From contig JAGUCH010000006.1 of the NCBI GenBank assembly GCA_019096065.1, positions 4,732,001-4,796,000 of the forward strand: DNA of 64,000 bases. The letters run 5' to 3'. The stretch's first letter is position 1, and every line of letters begins with the position of its first letter. The notes under the pieces are model-generated. The model searched no databases and was not told where the DNA came from. It saw nothing but the letters and a program-made list of their open reading frames with translations. The translations under genes were made by a program, and so were the position numbers. Of the stretch, positions 31,248-42,572 are shown piece after piece. This stretch comes from Paracyclopina nana. Its lineage: Eukaryota; Arthropoda; Copepoda; Cyclopoida; Cyclopettidae.

Positions 31248-34084
31248 TGATGATATACACTATGGTTATTTCCACCACGATTGTCAAAATGATACTTTCA
31301 TACCTCACATGAACGTTTTGTACCGCAGCCACGAAATAAATACCACTACTTTTTACTCTGCTACAAATAATTCTGTGTTTCTCTACCGCGTGAACTCGCA
31401 ATCCTGAAATAACTTGACTTTTTAGCATAGTCAGGTCACAGCTAGCTCGCGCGCTCAGCTCAACCTGACTTGACTGGTTTACCATACTATACTATATGCT
31501 GATATCCCGTGTTGGAACCGGGCTATAGGATATCGGATATATGGGGCTATTTTACGCCGATGCTGTTCCCTCAAACTCAAAAATGCAGACTAGCAATATT
31601 TATGCAGAGCAGCATGCACGATTTTATTCAAGTCAAGGCAGAATATGCAAGGGCAAACACACAGTTAAAAAAATATGCTGAATGAGGCAAACTTTGCAGT
31701 GCAAATGTTACACTTTTCAGCTAGCAATTTTCGATGTTTGTTCGGACGTTGACAAGATGTCCTTTCCCGGCTTTCATCTGGGCCCACTTTGTTGTTTTTC
31801 CAAAGTGAGCCACTTTGAATGCAAAAACTGATGCAAAGCACGAGTCAGAACAGCCTGTCAACCCTATATATGTGTACGTTGTAATCTTCTTTAATGTTGG
31901 GTGTTATGATTGGCTTCTTGTTTCAGTATGAATTATCACTCACACAGACAATTGAGCACTGGTATCCTCTTAGCTGGGCACGCAAACCTTCCAACATTTG
32001 AGGGGGAATGAGGCTAAGGTGGGAAGGAAGCAAGGGAAGAACCAGCCAGGGGATCAATACACAACCAACAGCTACAGCTCTCTCTTTTACTCTTACAAGA
32101 GATGTTCCCTCTTACAAACTGCTAGGCATCGCCCATACATGCTCAACAGGATTTGCGTCCCGAAAAAATTTCAAAATACCGAGAAAATCAATGCTGGCCT
32201 GCCTTTAATTACCCAGCCCAGTTCCGCTGAATTTCAAGAAAAATGCCGCAAATGGGGAAAATTGTGGTATTTTGATATCGACAATCTCTAGCTGTGGTGA
32301 AGTGGTGGCGCTCCCTCCCTTTTTCATCTGGTAGCGCAGCAGAGTTGAGAAGGCCAAAATTGTGCTTTCTAAATCGGCAGCGTTGCTTTCTCCCGCCAAA
32401 GTAGTACGTACGTTGTACGGTGGCGGTCCGCTGCGCGGTTCGCGCGTGGATCTATCTGCAGGGAGCTGTGCTGAGCGAGAAGAATTCCCCTATGGCCGGA
32501 CTTTCCTACTTTCGGAAGCAGCGACAAAAGCGTGGTCGTTAATGCAACCAACCCAACCAAATGCTGGCAGGGACTGCTTCCATACTTCTTCTCCTTTAGG
32601 GGGAACAAATGAAGCTACAAAGAGGAAACAGGATTGAACCAAAGGCAAACATCATACCCCCCAAACCCAAAGTAGCCGCAACAACTTTCCCCCATTCATT
32701 TTCGGATCACAAATGTACCATATCCATTATATTATATCTGTGATGTACAAATGAGACGTAGTGCAGGCTATTTGCAGTTTTTTCGACAGAGCCTGTTCGT
32801 GTGTGTGTTTGAACATCAACATTATGGTTGTGAGTCAGCTTAGAAATTGCCTGGAGCATGACACCTAATATGCCCTTTCTGCTCTTTGATGGCAAAATAG
32901 TCAATTCTTTCCCCACATCTTGCAGTTTTTGCTATAGCAGCATCCCCAACTTTGGCTTTTATTTTGCATACTCTTTCACTTTCTTCCTATAAACTCTTAC
33001 TATCCTGCTTTTTGTCAGCCAGAAATGGTAGTTGATGCAGGCTGCCATTTTTCACAGATATAGTACTACTGCTTCTTCTATGGAACCTTTTAAAAATTAT
33101 CTCACTCTAAGAGGATTTTTCAAAGGAGATCGTTTGTCAGAATTAACAACTGATGCATTAAACTACTATATGCAGCAAGATAGGGAGGGGAATATAATAA
33201 TAACGTAAGCTCCGTTGCACAGCAGAGTCGAAATTCTGAAGAAACTTTATCTTTGTTTGCTCTAGGATTCTCAATCCCTATCGTACGTGCAGTGCGCGCG
33301 TCAATTGACAATTTCACAGTTTAAACAAAAGTAGATCCCTAAAGCTCAAATCCGCCTAGAGACAGATACTATACACAATTTTATTTGATCTGCATGATGA
33401 TGATCACGATCGATTTGACTGACTCGCTGTTACCACCAGGTACTTGGGGAGCAAAACACAACGTACATGCATGTCTCATTTTGCGACATGTACGAAAATA
33501 GTATGCTACATTTGTTAGATCAATAGAGCTCTCAATAATACCAACACACAAAAGCTATTGCTATTTTGAGAGACCTCTTTCGCTCTTTTTGACTTGCTTC
33601 ATTTTTCACTCGTATATACATATACCTGCATTTTAATAGTAGAGATAACGAAAAAGGCCCGATTTAGAATTTGCACTTTCTTATCGCCGATCACGGCTCG
33701 CTGTTTTTATTGTATATATATTCCACGCACAATTATTAGTTGCGGCCATATATTCATTTAGTGCAGTCGGAGATTTCCCATGTGATATAGAGGCTCCGAT
33801 TGTATATCGAGATTGTAACATTAGGGTAATAAGGATAGATATAGTACATACTATATACTAGCTGGCCTTACTTTGTAGCAAGAAGGCTTACAGTGTTTAT
33901 AGAATGCCGCATTTTTGAGTAAAATATGAGCAGAGCTGTTACTCACGATTACTTCGCTGGAAAGTGCTTGCGATACGATATCGTGTGTATCCAGAACTTC
34001 GCAGAAACATCAATCTGCAGTGTAGTGTAAATTAGCCTATAAAAGTCAGCCAACTTTCCAATCAGAACATCAGTCTCGATCAGA
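31248..34084. other. 2.8-kb interval with no supported gene
   Basis: It contains 3' sequence of the rhomboid gene and the promoter of the GPCR gene. Short open frames around 32000-32640 have no domain-like features or splice support, and I do not call them. AT-rich runs with TATA/CTATA repeats are frequent. Confidence 0.45.
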
Positions 34085-35322
34085 ATGGAGGAGCAAGATA
34101 ATGATACGAATATTGAGGCGCCAATGGAAACCCTGTCAAAGTCCATCAAATACACCATCATAGTGCCAGTTTTCATCGTGGCCTGCTTAGCTACTTTCAT
34201 CGTCAACCTAGTCATCATTTTAGCCTACCCTTTAATAAGAAATCTCTCAAGCGTGAGTAGCTTAAGATAAATGGGGAAAAACAAGAGACATTAATTATGC
34301 TTTTATATTCTATAGGTGACACGACCATACGTGACGTTCATTTTGTCCCTATTGATCTCTGATGCATTTGCCTCGCTACTTTTGGGAATTCAACTGCTCT
34401 TCGGGGCCTATTTACCTGTCGTACATGACATCGTCCTCTCAGGCTGCCTCCTTTTTGTCTGCGAAGCATTTAAGCTGGCAGGAATCATTGTTACAGTGTT
34501 CCACCTTCTCGTCATGGTGATGATCCATCTGGCAGGAGTCACTTATCCTGTCAAATTCAAAGAAGTAACCTAATCGAGCAAAGTGATCCGTTGATAGCGC
34601 AATTACTTTATATTTCTTTGCAGAACATGACCCAGAGGCTGTCGAGGAGCCTCGTGGCTGTATTATGGCTGATTCCTTTTAGCATTGTGCTGATTGTATT
34701 CTCGTCTATATCTGGGCAGGGCTTCCAATCCCATAATTGTCAGCAGCATGACTTTCTGCTGAACCTGCCATTCAGAGCTGTCTATTGCAGCTTCATCCTC
34801 ATTCCCATCTTGCTAATTCTGGTCATCTACGGATACTTCCACTTCCTATTGTGGGTCAAGAGGGACGTGACGAAGAGCACCGTGAGCAGGCAGAACATCA
34901 AAGCTGCCAAAACGACTCTACTCATTATGTTTACGTGCACATGTGGCTGGCTGCCAGCTGTGGTCAATCATTTGCTGATTTGCTATCAGGGCTGCCGATA
35001 TCAGAGCCAAGACTTTGCTCCCAACACACTCTTTCTGATGCATTCCATTTCCTACATTTTGGTCATTTTCAAGTCCTTCTCCAACCCCTTGATTTTTGCT
35101 GTTCGGCAAAAAAATATTCGACAGGCTCTGAAAAGGCTGGCATATTTAGTCACGCATTGCCACGACGATGTGCGAGGAGGAATCACAAGAAATGCCTCCA
35201 CATATTCCTCCATTGTGATGAACAGAAAGCATTCTGTCAGGCTCAGCCAATACAGAAAAATTGGAGCCTCGAGAGGAGAACTAGAGAAAGCATCGATTGC
35301 CAGGCAAAAAAATGTATTCTGA
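34085..35322 (+). CDS. Orphan class A (rhodopsin-like) GPCR
   Basis: Three exons (34085-34252, 34316-34564, 34624-35322) encode 371 aa with seven hydrophobic segments. Class A marks are the TM2 aspartate in LLISDAFASL (Asp72), Cys100 before TM3 and Cys178 in the second extracellular loop as a likely disulfide pair, CGWLP in TM6 (246-250; the usual CWxP site) and NPLIF at the end of TM7 (293-297). At the end of TM3, where D/ERY is expected, the sequence reads HLA (127-129) before the usual V-x-YPV. A basic, serine-rich C-terminus could be phosphorylated by GRKs. The ligand is unknown; I cannot assign an amine or peptide subfamily. The stop codon is 16 bp from that of the convergent Bbs2 gene. 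A short hydrophilic N-terminus supports the ATG choice. Confidence 0.85.
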
Positions 35323-35338
35323 AACACTTATTCTATCA

Positions 35339-38300
35339 TCATGAAGATTCTCCAGTTCGTATTACTTTCAGCAGTAAATTCACATTGTTTGTTTTGATTG
35401 CATTTCTACAGTCTGAAATAACTTTTGATTTGGATTTCCCAGCTGAAAACAGAAATCAGTGCGACCTTAGCCTAAAAGCCATGGATAAATAAGCACAAAA
35501 TTCCTCACCTCGAAGGCGTCCTGCTTTCTGAATGATCTGATTAATATCTTTCAACGTCTCCATCAATTCTTGGTGATTGTTCACCCTAATTTGGTATCCT
35601 GCCACCAAATCTCGGTTGATATCGTACAATTGCCCATACCACTTTTTCATGCTTTTCCTATATAGGAGCAAAGTTGCGCGGGGGAGTGAAAGGAACCTTC
35701 CGTTGAATAAAGTGTAAATATACTCACATATCCATCATTAGCCTAGAATCTTCTGCTCTCACAATCAAACTTCTGATGATGCCTGAATGATCTGCCATTT
35801 CAGCAGACAGCCTTTGACGAACACTTTGCATGTCATCGGCCCTAGCCAAAAGGTGTTCAATTTTCTCAAATTCCTCGGGAAAGTCACACACAGATGGCAA
35901 GTCATCAAGGCCTAAATATTCAGAAAGTGATTGCACAATATCTCCACAGAGGTCCATATCGTCACAAAGAATTTGCACCCGTCCATCAGCCTCCATTTTG
36001 ATATGAAGCTCCTTAAAAAAAAAGAAATATAATGAAACATGAACTGCTTCTGGTAATCAAATATCTGCCTACGTTAGGACGGTTTCTGAGGCAGACAAAA
36101 ATTAGAGTGGATAATTGCCCATTTTCATCTGGCGTGATTTCGTCATCTCCAAGCAGAAATGACTGGTTAATCCACATTGCCACCCTTGCAGCCCTCTCAT
36201 TGACCTTGAACTCGACATTTCCGATCGGGGGTGGCCTTTTCTCAGTTGGGCTCGGTGGAGGGCTCCCATCGCCAGCTGCTTCTTTCAGCAGAGCGCTAAG
36301 AAAGGTTGCGTGAGTTCCAAAACAAAAAGTTCCGAGGATAATTGACTTACTCAGTAATGCGGCAGTACATAGAAAACCTGGGCAGTTGCCTCGTCATTTC
36401 GAAAACGTGGTAGTGCTTGCTATTTCTATATCCCACAAATGCTTTGATGTGAAGATCCACAGGGATATCTCTTGGCGGGTAAATAGGAGCCACAATTGAT
36501 TGCGAGGGATCCCTTGGGTGCACCACCTGGCATTCTCCCTCGAAAATGCCCTCCGCAAAAATCAGGACACACTTTATGAGGGTGTCGTTTGAAGTTGACA
36601 GGCTGACTTCAACGTGAGGCTAAAAAATTTGAAATTGGTATTCTAGCAATTCTTTAAAAGCTGCTAATCGTGCGTTTAGCTTATTTAGCAAATGGCTTTT
36701 GTGTTTACTGCTAGGCAGTAATTTACATAATTTCGTGCAGAATTTAGTACAGATTGTCCCATAATGATCGGAGCTACTATATGCAACATTTTCTTGGCAG
36801 AACTTTTTCTGATAGCAATTAATGGGACACTCTGTTTATAATGTAAGCATTAGTTACTATTGCGGTGATGTTTTTTATATGTAATGGGTGCGCTAGCTTT
36901 TCAAACCTGAATTGGATAATAATCAGCGCGAATCTGCCTTGATCCCCTAGTTATGTAAACCTTTTCGTAAATTAGAGCAGTACACATCTATAAAAAAGGC
37001 ACACACATAATTAAAAAGCAAGAGCTCACCGATTTGCCATCCATGCCTAAATTGAGGGCTAATGAAGTGGAAAGCTGCGTTTGGGCTGGAATTATTCCCA
37101 TTGTGTCGTTATTGATGGGTGTAGCACCAGATGCATTTGCCTTGGTAGCAGCTAGCAAAATTCCAGCGCCAGAAGGAGCCAACTTTGAATTTTCCTCATA
37201 GTTTCTCAACTCTAGCAGCATATTTTGCCTGCGTTGCGTCATTTCCCTAATGGTATCTTGTTCACTAGATTGGTCAAACATTTTCGACCTCGTTTCTGCA
37301 TTTGACGGCAAAAATCCCCGGATTTCACCCTCAGTTGCACATGCTACCAACTCGAGTCTTCCATCCATTCTGTAGTCTCCTTGAGCCAAGCCAGCGATTG
37401 TATGGTTGAAATTGTCTTTGAAGACCACCTCGCCAGACCTGTCATTTCTAGCATCCAGCTTTCCATTTGACCAGCCAGTTATGAGCTCCTTGACGCCATC
37501 GCCATCCAAGTCATAACCAAAAATGCATGTGGCATTATTTTTCGATTTGATTCTCCACCACCTCGTGGTTTTTTCATAGACTCCTACTGTGCCATTGGCT
37601 AGTGCGTACCCAAATCTTCCCTCTTCGACTTGCGCCAAAGCAGTGACGGCTTCTGTTTCAGTGATTTCAGCCAGGATCTCATCCTCAGCGAATATTCTGA
37701 TTTCAAAGTCTTCCGAGCCAACGACAAGTCTCTTATTTCCATTGGCATGATAGTCCACCATTGTCAGGCTCGACACATTGTCCCCAGTAACAGTCCAAAA
37801 TGGATCATTTCCTTCATGATCAAAGCCTTGAATTGAACAATTTCCCCCAACGATTGCCAAGGGCTGTTTCCCAGTGTTAGCCAGGCCTAATGTGCCTACT
37901 ACCAAGGCATTTACACCGTCTGGCACATCTTTGTGGAACAAATCAGCATTTCTCTCCACATCATAGGCTAGCAGATTGGTTGGAGTTCCAATTAGTAAAA
38001 CATCCCTGTTGGAATCAGGGTCTAGCCTGCCAGCTTGTAGTGCTGTCACGCGTTGATTGATGTTCAACATGGCAATATCTTGATTTGGTTGCATTGATGC
38101 CATCCTCCCAGAAGGAGCAGACATGCCTAAATGCATTCAAATGTTAATCTGACTGTTGCATACCGTCTACATTGATACATCATTTCTTGTGCTTTTTACC
38201 TGTTAATTTCTGGTGGGGATTGTGTAAGAGCACTTTTTCACCGGTTGTAGCTGCAACCAGACAAGGATGCTCCCCATCGAACTCTCCTATTGAAATTCTA

Positions 38301-38350
38301 CCAGGCAGAAGCTTATGGTTCAAATTGAGCGTGAACACGGGCACGAACAT
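35339..38350 (-). CDS. Bbs2: Bardet-Biedl syndrome 2 protein (BBSome subunit)
   Basis: Seven coding exons on the minus strand (38350-38200, 38126-37030, 36619-36351, 36295-36073, 36011-35728, 35657-35509, 35442-35339) give 758 aa. The N-terminus [14 protein letters not shown], the VALAATTGEK-like [16 protein letters not shown] segment, the beta-propeller with [20 protein letters not shown], the GAE-like middle ([19 protein letters not shown]) and the helical C-terminus ([20 protein letters not shown] and the [13 protein letters not shown] tail) all match BBS2. The BBSome carries membrane proteins, many of them GPCRs, through cilia. Human BBS2 has 721 aa. The intron 37029-36620 is long, and a splice-like block at 36907-36987 could add 27 in-frame residues in a variant, but that insert has no BBS2 counterpart. 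It is divergent from the two-pore channel gene. Confidence 0.95.
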
Positions 38351-38804
38351 TTTGAAAAACTGACAATTAAGAAGGTGAAAGCCGATAGGGTACCGAAACC
38401 TGGATATGGTTCCTTATAAATGAAAGCAACACTTCAAATACAGTACCTTTAAAGAGCCTCAAAAGGCTTTGCGAAATTTATTGACGAATAAATTTCCTTT
38501 TTCTCTTTTATAATAATCTAATTATGCCAAGAATGTGCAAAATGGAATCATTAAAGTCAAAGTTTGGTGACTTATTTATTTTTAATGTTTCTTTTTAGGT
38601 TTATGTAGCGAATTTTGTTTTTCTTTTCTTCTGGGGCTCATTCATGATCTTTTCTTGTCAAATTGCTGCGCGTTACCCTAAAAGAGAACCAATTATAGCG
38701 ATATGTCTTTTTTGCTCTACCGTTTCTTAATACTCCCTCATTTTTGACAATAATTATGTCGAATTTCAAAGAAGAAGCAATTTCTTGAGTGTCTTCCCAC
38801 GAAA
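38351..38804. promoter_or_regulatory. Divergent promoter region of Bbs2 and the two-pore channel gene
   Basis: 454 bp between two ATG codons facing away from each other. An X-box (RFX site), expected for a ciliary gene such as Bbs2, was looked for and no convincing copy was seen by eye. Confidence 0.5.
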
Positions 38805-41800
38805 ATGGCCGGTAGATCTTTCCATTCGAGGCCTGGAAAATCTCAACTTTACTCCAGATCCGCGTCAGAGACCCACAACAGTTCACTAATTGGCGAAGAT
38901 GACCTGAACGGAGGGGTTGGCGACAATGATCGAAATGTATTGGTGCAGCACGATCAACTGCAAATGCAAAGTACGTCCCTATTTCAAGTTTTTATAGCGT
39001 TTCATAAACTGTTGTCAAGCAAATTGAGCAACGCATTCTTGTGGTGACGATAAACGCTTTGCTTGTGAAACATTAGTTTAAAGTGTTGATTGCAAATGGA
39101 ACTCGGCTGTCAAATCTCTTTAATTCGTTTTCCTTCCTCAGATCCAGTTCGACCATCGAGCATTAACACCAATAATGGGAATATTCATCACGATGTATCG
39201 CCTTCCTTGTCCACTCCATCGGAATCCAGCACTGATCTTCCAAACACGGTCGGAAATACAGCCAGAAGAGACAATGGATCACTTTTATATGAAGAAGTCC
39301 TTGAAGAATTCCCGTCCGAATTCCAGCAACATCACTCACAACAAAGAAGGCAACAATGGGAATCAAACTATAAAGAGGCTGCCATTTTCCTTGAGGTTAC
39401 CGCGCTACTACCTATTGTTGATTCAAAATGAGCTAAATGATTCATTTGCAGGAAGGAACGAATAATGACAAGTTCAGCCATCATCCCCGAAGCTTTGACC
39501 ACTTACCGGCTTACTTGTTGGTGCACAACAAGTGGTTCAATGCTCTTGACCTCGGTGCAGCCTTAGTGCTGCTTTGCCTAGGCTTCGTGGAAGAGCCTTG
39601 CCTAGGAAAACTTCAAGTCCCAGTACAAGTCCATGGTGCTATTGAGCTGTGTGCCCTCGTGCTCATTGGAGTGCAGGTGGCCCTGAAAACCAGGTGGATA
39701 GGGCTGAGGACTTTCATGCGGCACAAAAGAACTGCTATCAAAGTCTTAACATTGGCTATCATGACACTTGAAGCCTTGGTGGTGTTAGTCAACAGCCGCA
39801 ATCACTTTAGGATAACCAGATCACTGAGGCCCATTTTCCTCATTGACAACTACTTTTGTGGAGGTGTCCGGCGCTTCGTACGTCAAATTTTACAAAGTCT
39901 CCCTCCGATCCTGGACATGCTAGCCCTCGTCTTCTTTGTCATGCTTATTTACAGCGTATTCGGGTTTTACTTCTTTGGCGACATCGACCTCGAAAACTTC
40001 CAGACTTTGTCCAAATCATTTGTCAGCCTTTTTGTTCTACTAACCACAGCTAAGTATGTAGTAGTTCTATTAATGCTATAGCATGCGAAGGCTCACAAAC
40101 ATGTGTTGTTGTTTTTTGTGCTATTGCAGCTATCCAGATGTAATGATGAAAAGCTACAGCTTTAGTCCATGGTCTTCGGCTTTTTTCATATCCTACTTGG
40201 CTGTTAATCTGTACTTCCTCATGAACTTAATGCTGGCCGTCGTGTATGATGCGTTCACACGCATTGAAAAAGACAAGTTTCGAAGACTCTATTTGCACAA
40301 ACGGAAGGCTGCACAACATGCGTTCAAACTTTTGGTGACTCAGGAAAGGCCTGATGAAGTTAGTTTCCAGCACTTTGAAGGACTTCTCACCTTCTACAGG
40401 CCCAGAACGAGTATGAGCTATCTTGAATAATTATTATTGCTCAAATTGATAATGCTGTTGCTTTCTAGCTCCAACTGAGGCATATCTGATGTTCAAGCTC
40501 CTTAATAAGACAAACACTGGCTACCTGAACACCGAAGAATTTTACGGTAAGCTTAATTCTTACATAATAAAGCAACAAAAAGCGAGCAGGTTGTGGAGCT
40601 ATCCTGGTGCAAAGAAAAGAATGAAAGCTTTTAGCTAATTACTCGCTCTTTGGTAATTGCATAAACCATGTGCCGTCTCTTTCCAGACGTGTATGATGCA
40701 TGTCAGTACAGTTGGAACATTGGCCGCCCCATGACTGAATGGTACAATGATATGAGGCCCTCAGTTCGTCGATGTTTGGCATTGCTTCACAAACTTGTCA
40801 CAAGCTCTTGGTTCGAGTACACTATCTGTGAGGGATCATGCTTGTATGACGAGAGTCTAGTTGTATTAAATAACTTGTTTTTTGTTACAGGTTTAGCCGT
40901 TTTGGCAAATGGAGTCATTTTGATAATACAAACCAGCCTTATGTCTTCGCCCAAAGATGATTCTTCCAGCATTTATTCTCCATGGGTGTCTTATGCTTTC
41001 GTTGCATGTGAGCCAAGTCTTATTATGATTATAGCAAGAATATTCATTTTCATAGAGGCTTTCCTCTTTTTTCCTCCCATATAGTATACACAGTTGAGGC
41101 GAGCATCAAACTATTGGGACTGGGCTCGTACCAATATTTCTCCTCGTATTGGAACACTTTCGACTTTTGTGTCACACTCTTGGGCATTTTGGCACTCATA
41201 TTTGAGTTCATTGACATCCCACTATCCTACATCATCATTCTCAGGCCCCTGAGGTAAAAAATGGTTTATTTTTAATTGAAACGAAAGCTTTGCGGCGCAT
41301 GGCGTGAGAACCTTTTTTTGTGCCAATGGTTGGTGCCATCCAAGCAATGTACAAAAGAATGCCAGCATTTCTCCCTCGAGGAGCGTGTCTTTCTCGCGTC
41401 GACGTAGTTTGCTCAAAGAATGTTGCAGCTAATATGGAATGAAAATTTTCTTTCCCCAGGCTGTTGACCCTTTTTCGGATGAAACGACGTTTCCGTGATG
41501 TCTTTGGAACAGCAGTGATTCTGATGCCTCGATTAATATCCGCTCTGATTGTCCTGCTTCTAACCTACTACTTTTTTGCCATTATTGGCATGGAGTTTTT
41601 TGGCCACATGGATTTAACCGACTGCTGCAAGAATACATCGATGGAACAATACTACAGGTCCGGAAACGAGACTGGCTACTACTATCTGAACAACTTTCGC
41701 AGCCTCCCCATATCTGGAGTGACTTTGTTTGAGCTGACCGTGGTGAACAACTGGTTTATCATAATGGACGGCTATGCCATCGCCTCTGGCACTGAACTGA

Positions 41801-42489
41801 GTCGAGCCTTTTTCATGGTCTTTTACGTATTCACAATGATCGTCATGACAATTATTGTGGCGTTCATTTTGGAGGCGTTTCTCTTCCGAATCCAGTTCAA
41901 GGAGTTTCTGACAAAGCAAGATGGTAATGATTGATGATAACTTCGCTGTCTGTGCGTCTGCTAAAAACTTTGTTCACTTTCAGAGATAAAAAAGCTTTCT
42001 GCCGAAATAGCTCTCAATACAGAAGAGTTGAAGATGTTGCTTCAGCGAAATCATGATGACCAGCCAGTGGGAGCTGCAGATTCTGCAAGACTGGAGCGGG
42101 GCTGTGGGCCGATTGTAAGTGTTTTCGAATTTCATTTCTACGCGTCGTCATAGCTTAAACTTGTTGTTCTGTGGCAGGGAACCTATAAGTTTGTGGGTCA
42201 CAAGTCTCGCACGAAAGAGCAATTACAAAGTTTGATGTATTGCGACGAAATGGAGCAGTGGTTGGCGGAAGAGCGGCTGGAGGAGGCTCGATCACAAGCT
42301 CGGCTGATGGCTTCTCTAATCAGAGATGGCAGCGAAAATGGCATGCAGCAAAGTGGTAGCGGGGACCAGAATCAATTTGAACCTTCTTCCATGGTCAGCA
42401 ACTCTGGGGAAATTGTTCAAGTAGTTGAGGATGAGGATGAAGTCACAACAATAAGAAGGCCGATTTTGCCAGATCTGATGAGGCCCTAG
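38805..42489 (+). CDS. Tpc1: Two-pore calcium/sodium channel (TPC1-like)
   Basis: Eleven exons (38805-38970, 39142-39395, 39452-40053, 40130-40410, 40469-40546, 40687-40827, 40891-41007, 41085-41253, 41460-41923, 41984-42114, 42178-42489) encode 904 aa, all in frame. Two six-TM ion-channel domains are visible. The domain I pore is [15 protein letters not shown]; the domain II pore is [17 protein letters not shown], both as in animal TPCs. Domain II S4 is the [20 protein letters not shown] segment, and the C-terminus has the family motif FVGHKSRTK. The protein acts in endolysosomal membranes as a PI(3,5)P2/NAADP-linked cation channel. The N-terminus (about 120 aa) is Ser-rich and disordered. 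The donor of exon 2 (GTTACC) is unusual but the frame demands it. An AATAAA lies 78 nt after the stop. Confidence 0.95.
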
Positions 42490-42566
42490 AAACTCACGAG
42501 TAGGAGAGAATGAATTTACTTTTATTGCCTGCCTGTGATACGCAAATACTAATCTGCACCCCAAGA

Positions 42567-42572
42567 AATAAA
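42567..42572 (+). promoter_or_regulatory. Poly(A) signal AATAAA of the two-pore channel gene
   Basis: First AATAAA downstream of the TAG stop (42487-42489). Confidence 0.55.

Noticed and set aside
31998-32637. Overlapping open frames of 80-100 codons on the plus strand
   Set aside because: No domain resemblance, no good splice sites, and composition like the surrounding noncoding DNA.
36907-36987. Possible 27-codon Bbs2 exon
   Set aside because: It is splice-bounded and in frame, but has no counterpart in BBS2 and interrupts a conserved strand; skipping it gives the better protein.
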